The notes beneath the pieces are model-generated. The model saw nothing but the letters and a program-made list of their open reading frames with translations, had not been told where the DNA came from and searched no databases. From a virus, in the IMG/VR virus record IMGVR_UViG_3300005747_000052, positions 1-35,456 of that record: a stretch of 35,456 nucleotides of DNA; one strand, 5' to 3'. This document shows positions 8,033-15,194 of the stretch, piece by piece (position 1 is the first letter of the stretch; each line of letters starts with the position of its first letter). The translations under genes and the position numbers were made by a program.

Positions 8033-8230
8033 ATGGTTAAAATTAACAAAGAAGATGCCTTAATCTGCCGCAACATCCTAATGAACCGCATTGCAAACCT
8101 AGCGGTCGAATCTCATATGCAAGAGATAACAATAGATGATATGGATGTTGAAGTTAAAGAGATAGATGACTTCCTTTCTCGCACACTAGGTCTTGATCCT
8201 GAAAAGATAGAGCATTGGCTAGATGATTAG
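8033..8230 (+). CDS. Lone rightward small acidic protein (moron-like)
   Basis: A 65-residue acidic, helical protein (VEVKEIDDFLSRTLGLDPEK, ending HWLDD). It is the only rightward gene inside the leftward structural block. ATG 8033 has a strong GGGAG site 7 bases ahead, and a TATAAT lies further upstream, so it has its own expression signals. Its stop at 8228-8230 overlaps the stop of the converging gene at 8227. No family is recognised. Independently transcribed extra genes inserted between virion genes (morons) often alter the host or block other phages; that role is inference. Its ribosome site resembles those of the early rightward genes. Confidence 0.8.
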   Translation: MVKINKEDALICRNILMNRIANLAVESHMQEITIDDMDVEVKEIDDFLSRTLGLDPEKIEHWLDD

Positions 8231-9921
8231 TAAATGTCATTTAGCAAACCATAATTTCTTAACATCGCTTTTTGATCTTCAATAAACTGCATCTGGGTAT
8301 CAACAACTTCTGGGGTCATGAACTGATATTCTCTGCCTGTGTCAAATACTCGCCGGATTCCTGCTTGCTCACTGCCGCGACCAAGTAGTCTGGCATATGA
8401 GTCTGGGAACGCCATATTGCGACCCAATGTTATCCCATAACCACCGAGGTATGAATTTGGCGACCCGACCTGATCTGGGTATGTCTTATGTGGGAACACT
8501 ACATCAGCACCACGCGTCACGATAGGAAGTTCACCCTCTGGAGCGAGTAGGCTAATAGCACCGCCAGTCCTTCCATACGGCATAAACCGCGTCTCAGGGC
8601 GTGATATTGCGGCTCTAACCGAACCTATGTCAGGAAACCCAGCACTTTGATACTCACCCTTTGCCATAGTTGCTACGTAAAATTTCCGGCGATCTCCGGC
8701 ACCTTTGGTGCCAGCATCTTTCATGATCCACTCCAAAGCCTTGTCGGGGTCTTTTGAACTAGGGTAATCTGGGTATTTTGCCTTTATTTCCTTGTCAAAC
8801 GCCTTTAGGTCTTTTGACTTTATCTTTGATGTTGGCATCATCCGCATAAGGGTTTCAGCCGTATCAACAGCAAAATCGCCAGAACGCTCTGCCATATTAG
8901 TTGTTACAAGATTGATAGGCGCATCAAAGTCGTAACCAAGGTCAGGGTCAAACGCTTCGTTTTGCGGGTTTACGCCTTGCCGTATTCTTTTTGCTTGGTT
9001 TGCAATTGCTGTTATCGCGCTGGAAGCTGACGCCCAAGGTGCTTGGTTGTAAAGCATAAACTCGTCACCGCCCATAAGTTCGGTGCCATCACCATATAAG
9101 GGTCTCCCGTTTACATCAATTAGCCGGACTCCGCCCCTAGTTCTATCGCCTGTGGCGTTTACCATCCACTGGCCTTCAAATTGCTCTGGAAAAACTTCTC
9201 TAGGAGCCACAAGTAAGCCACGCTCAGATGGCACAACCACCGATGACATTTCTGTATGTGGTATTCCTGTGAGCAGTTTGTTTATTGTCTTTTCTTCGAT
9301 GTAAGGATTGCCAGCCGCATCGATCAGTGTGCGGCTACCGTCTGGAAGTTCGGCTGTTCTGAACTCTGTTCCTCTTAATTCGTTTTGGACAATGTATGGC
9401 GTCCTGCCAACCACAACGGGCGGGTTATTGTGACCGATCATGCCACGTCCACCCATAGCACCAAGCGTGGCACCGCCAGCCGATCTGGCCGCTATACCTG
9501 CGGGGGCTAGTGGCGCGGCAACAAGATAGGGGTCATAGCCGAACTCGTTGCCCTCATCGTCAACAAGGATTCCGGTGCCGCCAGTCGCCATATCAACGCC
9601 GGACATGACCTGCTGGTTAGCCATCTGGCGCAACGCCTCTGGCGCGGCCTTTGCGGCGTCAACTATCTGATCCGCCTCAAGGCCAAGCAAGCTGGACACC
9701 GCCTGATATGCTGGCATATACTGCAAACCAAACTCAGGGTCGCCGTAAACGCCCTCGGTGGTGACAGGCATCTGCGTCCCCATTGGCGCGTCAATAACAT
9801 CAACATATTCGGTTGTTGGGGCTTCTAGCACCTCGCGGCGCACAGGCGAGAAAATATTGCCAAGCAACCCAAGATATTCCTCATCTTCCGGCAGGAATCC
9901 ATACTCGTATTGCTGTGCCAT
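8227..9921 (-). CDS. Large polyvalent-like protein with IGHNNPP motif
   Basis: A 564-residue protein. Residues 1-160 include an early helical part, a GILVDDEGNEFGYD stretch and a hydrophobic Ala/Gly segment (VAAPLAPAGIAARSAGG). Residues 162-168 are IGHNNPP, a motif I associate with phage polyvalent and ejected proteins. The rest is mixed alpha/beta with no catalytic motif I can name, ending FMTPEVVDTQMQFIEDQ. It is translated directly after the 451-residue protein (shared base at 9921) and both lie between large terminase and portal. Delivery with the DNA is plausible but unproven; a structural role is the alternative. Confidence 0.75.
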   Translation of the reverse strand: MAQQYEYGFLPEDEEYLGLLGNIFSPVRREVLEAPTTEYVDVIDAPMGTQMPVTTEGVYGDPEFGLQYMPAYQAVSSLLGLEADQIVDAAKAAPEALRQMANQQVMSGVDMATGGTGILVDDEGNEFGYDPYLVAAPLAPAGIAARSAGGATLGAMGGRGMIGHNNPPVVVGRTPYIVQNELRGTEFRTAELPDGSRTLIDAAGNPYIEEKTINKLLTGIPHTEMSSVVVPSERGLLVAPREVFPEQFEGQWMVNATGDRTRGGVRLIDVNGRPLYGDGTELMGGDEFMLYNQAPWASASSAITAIANQAKRIRQGVNPQNEAFDPDLGYDFDAPINLVTTNMAERSGDFAVDTAETLMRMMPTSKIKSKDLKAFDKEIKAKYPDYPSSKDPDKALEWIMKDAGTKGAGDRRKFYVATMAKGEYQSAGFPDIGSVRAAISRPETRFMPYGRTGGAISLLAPEGELPIVTRGADVVFPHKTYPDQVGSPNSYLGGYGITLGRNMAFPDSYARLLGRGSEQAGIRRVFDTGREYQFMTPEVVDTQMQFIEDQKAMLRNYGLLNDIY

Positions 9922-11276
9922 TACAAAATGCCCTCGCCTTGCTGGTCTGACCTACCGCCTGTTGGCGTCAAAATCTCTGACATATAATCATCTATGGACA
10001 TATTGCGCCAATCATCAACCACAACATCCTTAGACATAATTCCCACACCAACAGACCTTTTATGTTCACGCTCCAAAGTGTCAGGAAGCGCGTGATCTGA
10101 AATACGCACCCTGTTGCCATCCGGCATCTCTATATACCTGCTTGAAGCCCTGCCGGACTTGCCCTTAGACGTGTGATAAACCTTTAACCCTCTTTTCCTA
10201 GCCTCTCTGGCTATTGCCTCAATGGTTGCGAGGGAACCTTCCTTATTTGCAGTTTGCCTGTCTGTTGATCCTAAAACACGATCACGGTTTGCCTTTGTCC
10301 AAGAGTTAAACATTGGGGATTCTTTTATTTGTTTCTTTAATGACATTTTTTTAGCGCGAAAAGGCCGATATTGCGCGCTGGTAAGAAGGGGGTCACCGCC
10401 ACTGCGAGCGTCACTTCTTTTTCTTTTTAGGTCAGATATTTTTTCAAATTCAGAATAAAATTCTTCTGGCGTAATATCCCCAAGAAGTCCTTGTGATCGA
10501 AATTCTTTAGCAAGTTTTTTAGGATTGCGATCTATGTTTTGACTTATGAGCCTTCCAACTTGAGACACTCTAGGTGCCTTCATTGCCGCACCTGCGGGGG
10601 CTAGTGGTGCGGCCATATTAACAGAAGATTGCTCGTCAATTATGTCAAAAACATCTTGCAACGTAGCACTTGGATTCCCAACTGGCCTACGGCCTAACCT
10701 ATAAGCCCCTACAGCCGCCGCCTTAGATGAAACTTGCCCCTGTAACGTAGGGTTGTCAGCCATCGCCGCCGCTTGAAGTTCTTGCCCTATTCCGGAACCC
10801 CTAAATTGCTCCGGAACCTCTAGTTGCAAAACAGATGGCACACCATCCTTACGTTGCAACACCTCAATAAACCCACCACTTACCGGATCGCTATATGTGA
10901 CAGACTCTGCCCCAGAGCCAAACAAGTCAGACACGTCAGTCCTGTTTGCGACCCTAATGGCTCTAGGTGCCTTCATTAGCGCACCTGCCGCCGCCGCAGG
11001 CGGGAATAAAGCACCGCCAGCCATCATCACGTCACCAGCACCGCCAAGTGCTTGCAATCCGGCGTCTAGGTAATTACCTTCGCGGATGTTGGCACCGAAG
11101 CTGGGCAAATACTCGCCTTGGCGAGCCGGATCGGGTGCCAGACCCATTATATCGCTTATTCCGGCACTAGGCGCAAAAAGCAAGCCTGTGGCCGCAGTGC
11201 CATACATATCGGCGAAACGCGTGGGTTCGTCATCAGCAAGCAACCCCTCACTATATCCGCGATACAAATCTGCCAT
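9921..11276 (-). CDS. Polyvalent-like protein with a GNAT-type segment
   Basis: A 451-residue protein. Residues 38-110 show GISDIMGLAPDPARQGEYLP, then LQALGGAGDVMMAGGALF, a leader I associate with large phage proteins of mixed domains. Residues 136-198 resemble a GNAT acetyltransferase core: LQLEVPEQFRGSGIGQELQA holds the R-G-x-G-x-G acetyl-CoA loop (158-164), followed by SSKAAAVGAYRLGRRPVG. The C-terminal 150 residues (EARKRGLKVYHTSKGKSGR, then DALP-like turns) are unassigned. The phrase LAPAGAAMKAPR echoes LAPAGIAARSA in the next protein, hinting at shared ancestry. ATG 11276 abuts the terminase stop (TAGATG). Confidence 0.75.
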   Translation of the reverse strand: MADLYRGYSEGLLADDEPTRFADMYGTAATGLLFAPSAGISDIMGLAPDPARQGEYLPSFGANIREGNYLDAGLQALGGAGDVMMAGGALFPPAAAAGALMKAPRAIRVANRTDVSDLFGSGAESVTYSDPVSGGFIEVLQRKDGVPSVLQLEVPEQFRGSGIGQELQAAAMADNPTLQGQVSSKAAAVGAYRLGRRPVGNPSATLQDVFDIIDEQSSVNMAAPLAPAGAAMKAPRVSQVGRLISQNIDRNPKKLAKEFRSQGLLGDITPEEFYSEFEKISDLKRKRSDARSGGDPLLTSAQYRPFRAKKMSLKKQIKESPMFNSWTKANRDRVLGSTDRQTANKEGSLATIEAIAREARKRGLKVYHTSKGKSGRASSRYIEMPDGNRVRISDHALPDTLEREHKRSVGVGIMSKDVVVDDWRNMSIDDYMSEILTPTGGRSDQQGEGIL

Positions 11277-12677
11277 CTAAACTACCCAACTCGTATTCGG
11301 TTTCAAACTGCGGTTGGAATTATAACCCTTTGAGTAGCCACCCGCAACCGCACCCTGACCCGCGAAGGTCAGCACAAACGCATCGGCCACGTCCGGCGAC
11401 CTCTGGCCGCGCCGCTTCATCTCGTCCTTCGACTCAACCTTCAACTTGCCGGATGACAGGTATTTATACCGTATCCCCGTAATCTCAGCTATCAGCGTGT
11501 CATCCTGCGGCACCTTGCAGTCACGCGCCTCGAACCACTCCCGCGCATTCCAGAACAACTCATCGCGCAACCGATTAAAGCGATCCTTCAAACTTGCCGA
11601 CTCCGACACAGACACACCAACGGCTGGCAAGCCCAACTCGCGCAACCTGTCAGCAAGCCCCGCACCCAGACCAATAGCGTCAATGTATATCGCCTGTGGA
11701 CGCATCCTATACGGCACCGCGTCATGCTCGGCCAGTATAATACCCGCCAACTCCATCAAGTCCTTGCCCTGCCACGTCTTGATCGGCTCGACCATCACCT
11801 GACCCTGCCGCTTGCACAGCGCAGACCTGTCACCGCCAAAGCGTGCCACGTCAAGCCCCCACTCAACCGGAGTCGTCTCAGCCATCTCGATGTCGCGCTT
11901 GACCGCATCCTCGACCAAGTGCAACGGCACAAGCACGTCATCGGACTGCGTGGGGAATTCACCCAACACGCGCACCGCGAAGACGTTGCTTTCCTCGCCG
12001 TATTTATTCGCCATATCGGTGATAAACTTGGGGTCAACATACTCACCCTCGCGGCACGACACGGTGATGCAGTGCCAGTTTTCGCGGTCAGAATGGAAGG
12101 CGTCATAAAAATACCCATCAGAACGGGTGGGGTTCCCGCACATGATAATCTTCGCGCCGACCGTGGACAGCGCACCCGATGCCGTCTCAAAGATGATGTT
12201 CGGCACACCCGATGCCTCCTCGACAACGAAGAGCATGTGCGGCGAGTGGAATCCAGCCAACGCCTCTGGGTTCTCCCTGCGGCTGGTACGCGCCACGGCA
12301 AATGAGTCTGACGCCCCCTTCAGGGCAATCTTGTCGGCCTTAAACTCAAGCAAGTTTTTGAAGGCGGGGGGCATATCCCTAGCCCAGCGGTCTATCTCAG
12401 TCCACAGCACGTCCGAAAGCTGGTGTGCGCTGTTCGCCGTCACGGCAACCTTGCAGGGGTAGTGCGTCATCAGCCACCAGAGCGTCACCCACGCCTCAAA
12501 CGCGGTCTTCCCGACACCGTGGCCGGATTTGATCGCAACCTTATCATGCGCCGCAATGGCCTCTAATGCCTCGCGTTGCCACTTCTGCGGCGTGGCACCC
12601 AGTATCTGCTCCACGAACAGCACAGGGTTTTCGCGTATGGCGGCTAATAATTCAACTTCGGTCTTGGTAGGGGGCAT
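11277..12677 (-). CDS. terL: Terminase large subunit
   Basis: A 466-residue DNA-packaging motor. Walker A is SGHGVGKT (51-58). Walker B is MLFVVEEAS (148-156), with the catalytic Glu at 153/154. The coupling motif is CGNPT (180-184). The RNase H-like nuclease carries Asp in WGLDVARFGGD (276, 283), YIDAIGLGAG (333) and SPDVADAF (429, 432). The ATPase pumps DNA into the procapsid and the nuclease cuts concatemers. GGAGAG precedes ATG 12677. The gene is separated from the small subunit by an unusual 330-base gap. Full length, all motifs intact. Confidence 0.96.
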   Translation of the reverse strand: MPPTKTEVELLAAIRENPVLFVEQILGATPQKWQREALEAIAAHDKVAIKSGHGVGKTAFEAWVTLWWLMTHYPCKVAVTANSAHQLSDVLWTEIDRWARDMPPAFKNLLEFKADKIALKGASDSFAVARTSRRENPEALAGFHSPHMLFVVEEASGVPNIIFETASGALSTVGAKIIMCGNPTRSDGYFYDAFHSDRENWHCITVSCREGEYVDPKFITDMANKYGEESNVFAVRVLGEFPTQSDDVLVPLHLVEDAVKRDIEMAETTPVEWGLDVARFGGDRSALCKRQGQVMVEPIKTWQGKDLMELAGIILAEHDAVPYRMRPQAIYIDAIGLGAGLADRLRELGLPAVGVSVSESASLKDRFNRLRDELFWNAREWFEARDCKVPQDDTLIAEITGIRYKYLSSGKLKVESKDEMKRRGQRSPDVADAFVLTFAGQGAVAGGYSKGYNSNRSLKPNTSWVV

Positions 12678-12750
12678 TGGTGTTCTCTCCGATGTGGGGC
12701 GACCCTTATGTTAAAAATAATGCGTTTCGTTAACATATAAACGCCGTTTT

Positions 12751-12774
12751 TGCCTCTGTGGGGGCATTTTTTTT
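12751..12774 (+). terminator. Rightward terminator-like hairpin in the terminase gap
   Basis: TGCCTC (12751-12756) pairs with GGGGCA (12761-12766), with one T-G wobble, around a TGTG loop. Eight T residues follow on the + strand. The leftward strand has no U run after the stem, so this would act on rightward transcripts although no rightward gene lies nearby. It may shield the gap from antisense transcription or end a small RNA. Confidence 0.4.
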
Positions 12775-12915
12775 AATCATAGGCGTTAAGTGGCGGATAT
12801 AACGAACAGGTGGGGGGGGTGGTAGGGGTATATATATTTTTACCCGCCCCCCGCGTGTGATCTGACGGGGGGGGGTGCCAGATCTGGGGTTTTTCGTCAT
12901 ATTTTCCACTTTTGT

Positions 12916-12935
12916 CGCATAACCTCCATTATGCG
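12916..12935. repeat. Inverted repeat CGCATAA-N6-TTATGCG
   Basis: Perfect 7-base arms at 12916-12922 and 12929-12935. TTATGCG recurs at 12984-12990, right beside the DnaA-box match. Such short repeats could be binding sites for a phage initiator or the small terminase. Confidence 0.55.
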
Positions 12936-12972
12936 TATTGGCTTTTGTTTGTTTACAATGACTTAGCTACCC

Positions 12973-12981
12973 TGTGGATAA
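12973..12981 (-). promoter_or_regulatory. DnaA-box match
   Basis: TGTGGATAA on the + strand is TTATCCACA on the other, the perfect consensus DnaA box. It sits between the repeats of the noncoding terminase gap and about 130 bases from the AT-rich TATATATTTT stretch. A single 9-base box can arise by chance, so origin function needs support. Confidence 0.45.
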
Positions 12982-13007
12982 CTTTATGCGCGATATGGCC
13001 TGTTTGC

Positions 13008-13511
13008 CTATTTCTTAGGCATATCGTCGTCAACCGAAATCTGGTTAACTTCCTCGCCCGCGCGTAGTGATTGCGGTTGTGTGTTTTCTTCTATAACAAC
13101 CTCGGCGTGCTTCAACCGCGCCGCATCGTTAACCTGTTGCAATACCTTGAGGAATGAGTCACCCGCCTCAACCTTCGACTCGATACCCATCCTGTCGCCG
13201 TAAACCTTCGGTATCAACCTTGATGCTTGCCACTTCTTGTTATCCGACACCAGACGTGCGGCTTGCGGATCAAGCATACCGGACAGCACACTGTTGTTGA
13301 TCTCGTCTAGCTGGTCAGCGTAAACCATACCGCGTGACGCCATAGCGGTCATATAACGCCGTTCAAAGTCAGGATCGTCACATATCTTGCGCCACACTGT
13401 TGTCCAGCTTGGCATGTCCTTGTCCTTTGCCACATTAGTACCAGCACGTCCTGTTGCGACACGCTCTAAAAATGTTACAAACTTTTCTTCCGGCGTTTTA
13501 TGCGCGGCCAT
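13008..13511 (-). CDS. terS: Terminase small subunit
   Basis: A 167-residue protein. ATG 13511 is chosen over a longer frame because GAGGA lies about 9 bases ahead, and the longer N-terminus would lie on top of the preceding zinc protein. The segment MPSWTTVWRKICDDPDFERR followed by YMTAMASRGMVYADQLDEI is the usual helix-turn-helix signature of phage small terminases, which bind the packaging site and hand DNA to the large subunit. The rest (RLVSDNKKWQASRLIPKVYGD) also fits the family. The C-terminus is acidic (ISVDDDMPKK). It precedes the noncoding gap and terL. Confidence 0.85.
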   Translation of the reverse strand: MAAHKTPEEKFVTFLERVATGRAGTNVAKDKDMPSWTTVWRKICDDPDFERRYMTAMASRGMVYADQLDEINNSVLSGMLDPQAARLVSDNKKWQASRLIPKVYGDRMGIESKVEAGDSFLKVLQQVNDAARLKHAEVVIEENTQPQSLRAGEEVNQISVDDDMPKK

Positions 13512-13728
13512 CTGGATCATCCTCGTCAAATTCAAAACTGATACCGAATGCCGTTTCTTCGTCATCGACAACGAACAACGGCTGGTTACATTTGCTACAC
13601 ACCACGGCTTGCGTCTGCTCGTAGCAACGCCCCCTTGTTTCATTGTCACACCAATGGCAGACCACATAATCATCGAAGAAGAGTACAAAGTCACGCTTCT
13701 TCAAGTCAAACTTTAGCAGGTTACTCAT
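13498..13728 (-). CDS. Small zinc-ribbon protein with acidic tail
   Basis: A 76-residue protein with two cysteine pairs, CHWC and CSKC (VVCHWCDNETRG ... AVVCSKCNQPL), forming a likely zinc ribbon, followed by a very acidic C-terminus (FEFDEDDPDGRA). ATG 13728 has GAGG 7 bases ahead and overlaps the upstream stop (ATGAGTAA). The family is not recognised. Its place just before the small terminase suggests a middle or late regulatory or DNA-binding role. Confidence 0.72.
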   Translation of the reverse strand: MSNLLKFDLKKRDFVLFFDDYVVCHWCDNETRGRCYEQTQAVVCSKCNQPLFVVDDEETAFGISFEFDEDDPDGRA

Positions 13729-14035
13729 TGGACACCTCTTTAACGGCGCATTCTGCCCCTGTGGCGGCGTATCCGGCTAAATCAACCCAGCTATCCCACC
13801 CGACAGGCTTACCTGCCTCATCAAGCGGCATATCGCCCTGATTGATGGCTTCGATCTGTCTGGCTATCTTTAGACAAGCCATAGCCAGCGCAACCTGAGT
13901 AGGCTTGACCTTCATCCCAAACACCAATGACCACATCTTAGCCACGCGCTTGTGGTTGTCATACACCGACCCATAAGCCTCACCGCGATCTCTTACTGTT
14001 GCCTTTGCTTCATCCAGCATTTCAAATCTATTCAT
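13721..14035 (-). CDS. DUF6378-like phage protein
   Basis: A 104-residue helical protein: ATVRDRGEAYGSVYDNHKRV, then MWSLVFGMKVKPTQVALAMA, CLKIARQIEA and GWDSWVDLAGYAATGAE. This matches my memory of a small phage family (DUF6378) in which the D-W-D-GY motif near the end is conserved; acidic residues on all-helical proteins recall MazG-type nucleotide pyrophosphohydrolases, but the classic ExxE motif is not evident. A role in nucleotide pools is therefore a guess. It is part of a run of overlapping small genes before the terminase genes. Confidence 0.72.
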   Translation of the reverse strand: MNRFEMLDEAKATVRDRGEAYGSVYDNHKRVAKMWSLVFGMKVKPTQVALAMACLKIARQIEAINQGDMPLDEAGKPVGWDSWVDLAGYAATGAECAVKEVSNE

Positions 14036-14174
14036 CTTTTTTTCTTTCTTTAATTTCTAATTTACAGACAACGCACACAGCAACCTCGTCATCCTGTTTT
14101 AACTGTGCGCGACATACGGGACAAGCACCATCTTGTAACCGCCTAGCCATAACACCGTCACCCTTCTCAATCAT
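14028..14174 (-). CDS. Tiny zinc-ribbon protein
   Basis: A 48-residue protein beginning MIEKGDGVMARRLQDGACPV. Two cysteine pairs, CPVC and CVVC (spaced 17 residues), form a probable zinc ribbon, and the C-terminus is Lys-rich (IKERKKDE). ATG 14174 follows the preceding TAA by one base and has AAGGGG 8 bases ahead. The stop overlaps the next start by 8 bases. Probably nucleic-acid binding; no family recognised. Confidence 0.7.
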   Translation of the reverse strand: MIEKGDGVMARRLQDGACPVCRAQLKQDDEVAVCVVCKLEIKERKKDE

Positions 14175-14175
14175 G

Positions 14176-14463
14176 TTATCGCCCCTTCTTAAACCTTATA
14201 CGTCTTGTGGATTCGTCCGGCACCTGCTCCCAATCGGCAAACGCCACAGACAGAGGCTCAGTCACGCCGTCATGCTCTAACGGCCAGACCTCAACCACTA
14301 CACCCGCCTTTGTTTTCTTAATGCAAACGCTCATATTCCTGACATCGATCCAGCCCTCTTTGGAATACATGACATACTCGCGGCCTTCATAAAGCATTTC
14401 CCGTGTCTCGCTTTCGCGTCCCTGCGGTGCAGGTAGCGGCTCATTAGAATGGTAATTCGTCAT
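14176..14463 (-). CDS. Hypothetical protein with beta-rich core
   Basis: A 95-residue protein. ATG 14463 is used (a TTG just before it is not needed); AGAGGTG lies about 8 bases upstream. The core GREYVMYSKEGWIDVRNMSV followed by CIKKTKAGVVVEVWPLEHDG looks like a small beta barrel, and the C-terminus is basic (RRIRFKKGR). It overlaps the end of the 202-residue gene by 20 bases. No family recognised. Confidence 0.68.
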   Translation of the reverse strand: MTNYHSNEPLPAPQGRESETREMLYEGREYVMYSKEGWIDVRNMSVCIKKTKAGVVVEVWPLEHDGVTEPLSVAFADWEQVPDESTRRIRFKKGR

Positions 14464-15052
14464 CAAGATGCACCTCTGTCAATGTTTTCTGTTTCGTCAC
14501 GCTCTCGACCACAGCACCATCAAACATCCCCTTGATGGAGTCCAGCGTCTTAGCTTCCTCATTCTCTCGCCACGCACCGATGATGCGTCCAATCTCCGCC
14601 ACAGAGTAAACGATCATTTCGCGGTTATCCTTCTGCACCCGCGACACCTCGACATCTGTCTTGGCAATCGCCAGAACCTTACCATCCGGCATAGGTGCCT
14701 CCCAATGCTCTCCGGTAAGTTCCTTCGCCCCAGCAAGCACTGCCGCCCTCTCCAGAGCCTTAATCCCTCGGATGGTCGTCTGCACCTCCTCTTCCACCGC
14801 TATCGGGTCAACCCTGTCAATCGCCTCGTTCATCCTATCCATCTGCTCGTGAAAGCGATCACGCAGTTCAGCCGACACAAGATAAGGCAATCTATCGACA
14901 CCCCACCGCAGTTCCGCCTCACTCATAACCAGATCATATTGGATCAACCACTCCTGCACTTTCTTGTAAGCCCTATCGGTCGGCGCGAAGTGTTTCTTGA
15001 CCACAATATTATCCGGCTTCCTAACCCTCTTACTTTTCCTCTGGTAAGCCAT
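14444..15052 (-). CDS. Helical protein with an SSB-like C-terminal tip
   Basis: A 202-residue protein with a basic start (MAYQRKSKRVRKPDN) and a long helical middle (LRDRFHEQMDRMNEAIDRVD). It ends EVHLDDELPF. The acidic-hydrophobic DDELPF tip closely resembles the C-terminal peptide of bacterial SSB proteins (DDDIPF, DDEIPF), which recruits host repair and replication proteins. The rest does not look like an OB-fold SSB. It may dock onto SSB-binding host proteins or be a recombination mediator; inference. It lies directly downstream of the TGTGAY site cluster, with an AGGGA site before ATG 15052. Confidence 0.72.
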   Translation of the reverse strand: MAYQRKSKRVRKPDNIVVKKHFAPTDRAYKKVQEWLIQYDLVMSEAELRWGVDRLPYLVSAELRDRFHEQMDRMNEAIDRVDPIAVEEEVQTTIRGIKALERAAVLAGAKELTGEHWEAPMPDGKVLAIAKTDVEVSRVQKDNREMIVYSVAEIGRIIGAWRENEEAKTLDSIKGMFDGAVVESVTKQKTLTEVHLDDELPF

Positions 15053-15080
15053 TTCATTTTCCCTTTCTTACTCGGTGAGA

Positions 15081-15184
15081 TGTGACGATGTGATATGTGA
15101 TGTGACCCTAAAGGGTAGTCACATCACACACACACCCCTCACACCGTGTGATTTCACATGTGATTGGTGTGATTTGCGATCACA
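15081..15184. repeat. Cluster of ten TGTGAY-type half sites (operator or iteron array)
   Basis: Forward TGTGAY copies begin at 15081, 15089, 15096, 15101, 15147, 15159 and 15168; reverse RTCACA copies begin at 15118, 15123 and 15179. They build an 11-base perfect inverted repeat (15096-15106 with 15118-15128, loop containing CCTAAAGG), a palindrome TCACATGTGA (15154-15163) and TGTGAT-N5-ATCACA (15168-15184). The array fills the gap between the primase-helicase stop and the next gene. It could bind a regulator, or be an origin next to the primase-helicase. Confidence 0.7.
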
Positions 15185-15194
15185 TCTCAGCACC

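Larger units (their letters stand above)
12678..13007 (-). other. Noncoding gap between terminase genes: candidate origin or packaging site
   Basis: This 330-base stretch has no convincing gene, in a genome whose genes otherwise nearly all overlap. It holds G runs of 8 (12812-12819), 4, 9 (12867-12875) and 4 bases, a C6 run at 12847-12852 able to pair with the first G run around an AT-rich loop (TATATATTTT), a perfect palindrome CCAGATCTGG (12878-12887), a DnaA-box match, a CGCATAA/TTATGCG inverted repeat with a third copy, and a rightward terminator-like hairpin. These point to an origin, a pac site, or both. The function is inference. Confidence 0.55.

Noticed and set aside
11724-12305. Long rightward open frame (193 codons) over the large terminase gene
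   Set aside because: It lies antisense to all terminase motifs, has no ribosome site, and its composition (Arg/His/Leu rich) is that expected from the opposite strand of a GC-rich gene.
12812-12889. Intramolecular G-quadruplex as a firm call
   Set aside because: The G runs are long but too few and too far apart for a clear four-tract motif; a G/C hairpin explains the first run equally well.
13512-13694. N-terminal extension of the small terminase frame
   Set aside because: It reads a second frame over the zinc-ribbon gene; ATG 13511 has a good ribosome site and starts just where the small-terminase-like sequence begins.
14468-15085. Rightward 205-codon frame opposite the 202-residue protein
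   Set aside because: Mirror frame of a leftward gene that has a proper ribosome site and overlaps its neighbours in the usual way; the antisense product is His/Leu-rich low-quality sequence.
15168-15184. A plain CRP/FNR site
   Set aside because: TGTGA and TCACA are 7 bases apart instead of 6, and the motif is only one part of a larger array, so calling it a host CRP site is not justified.
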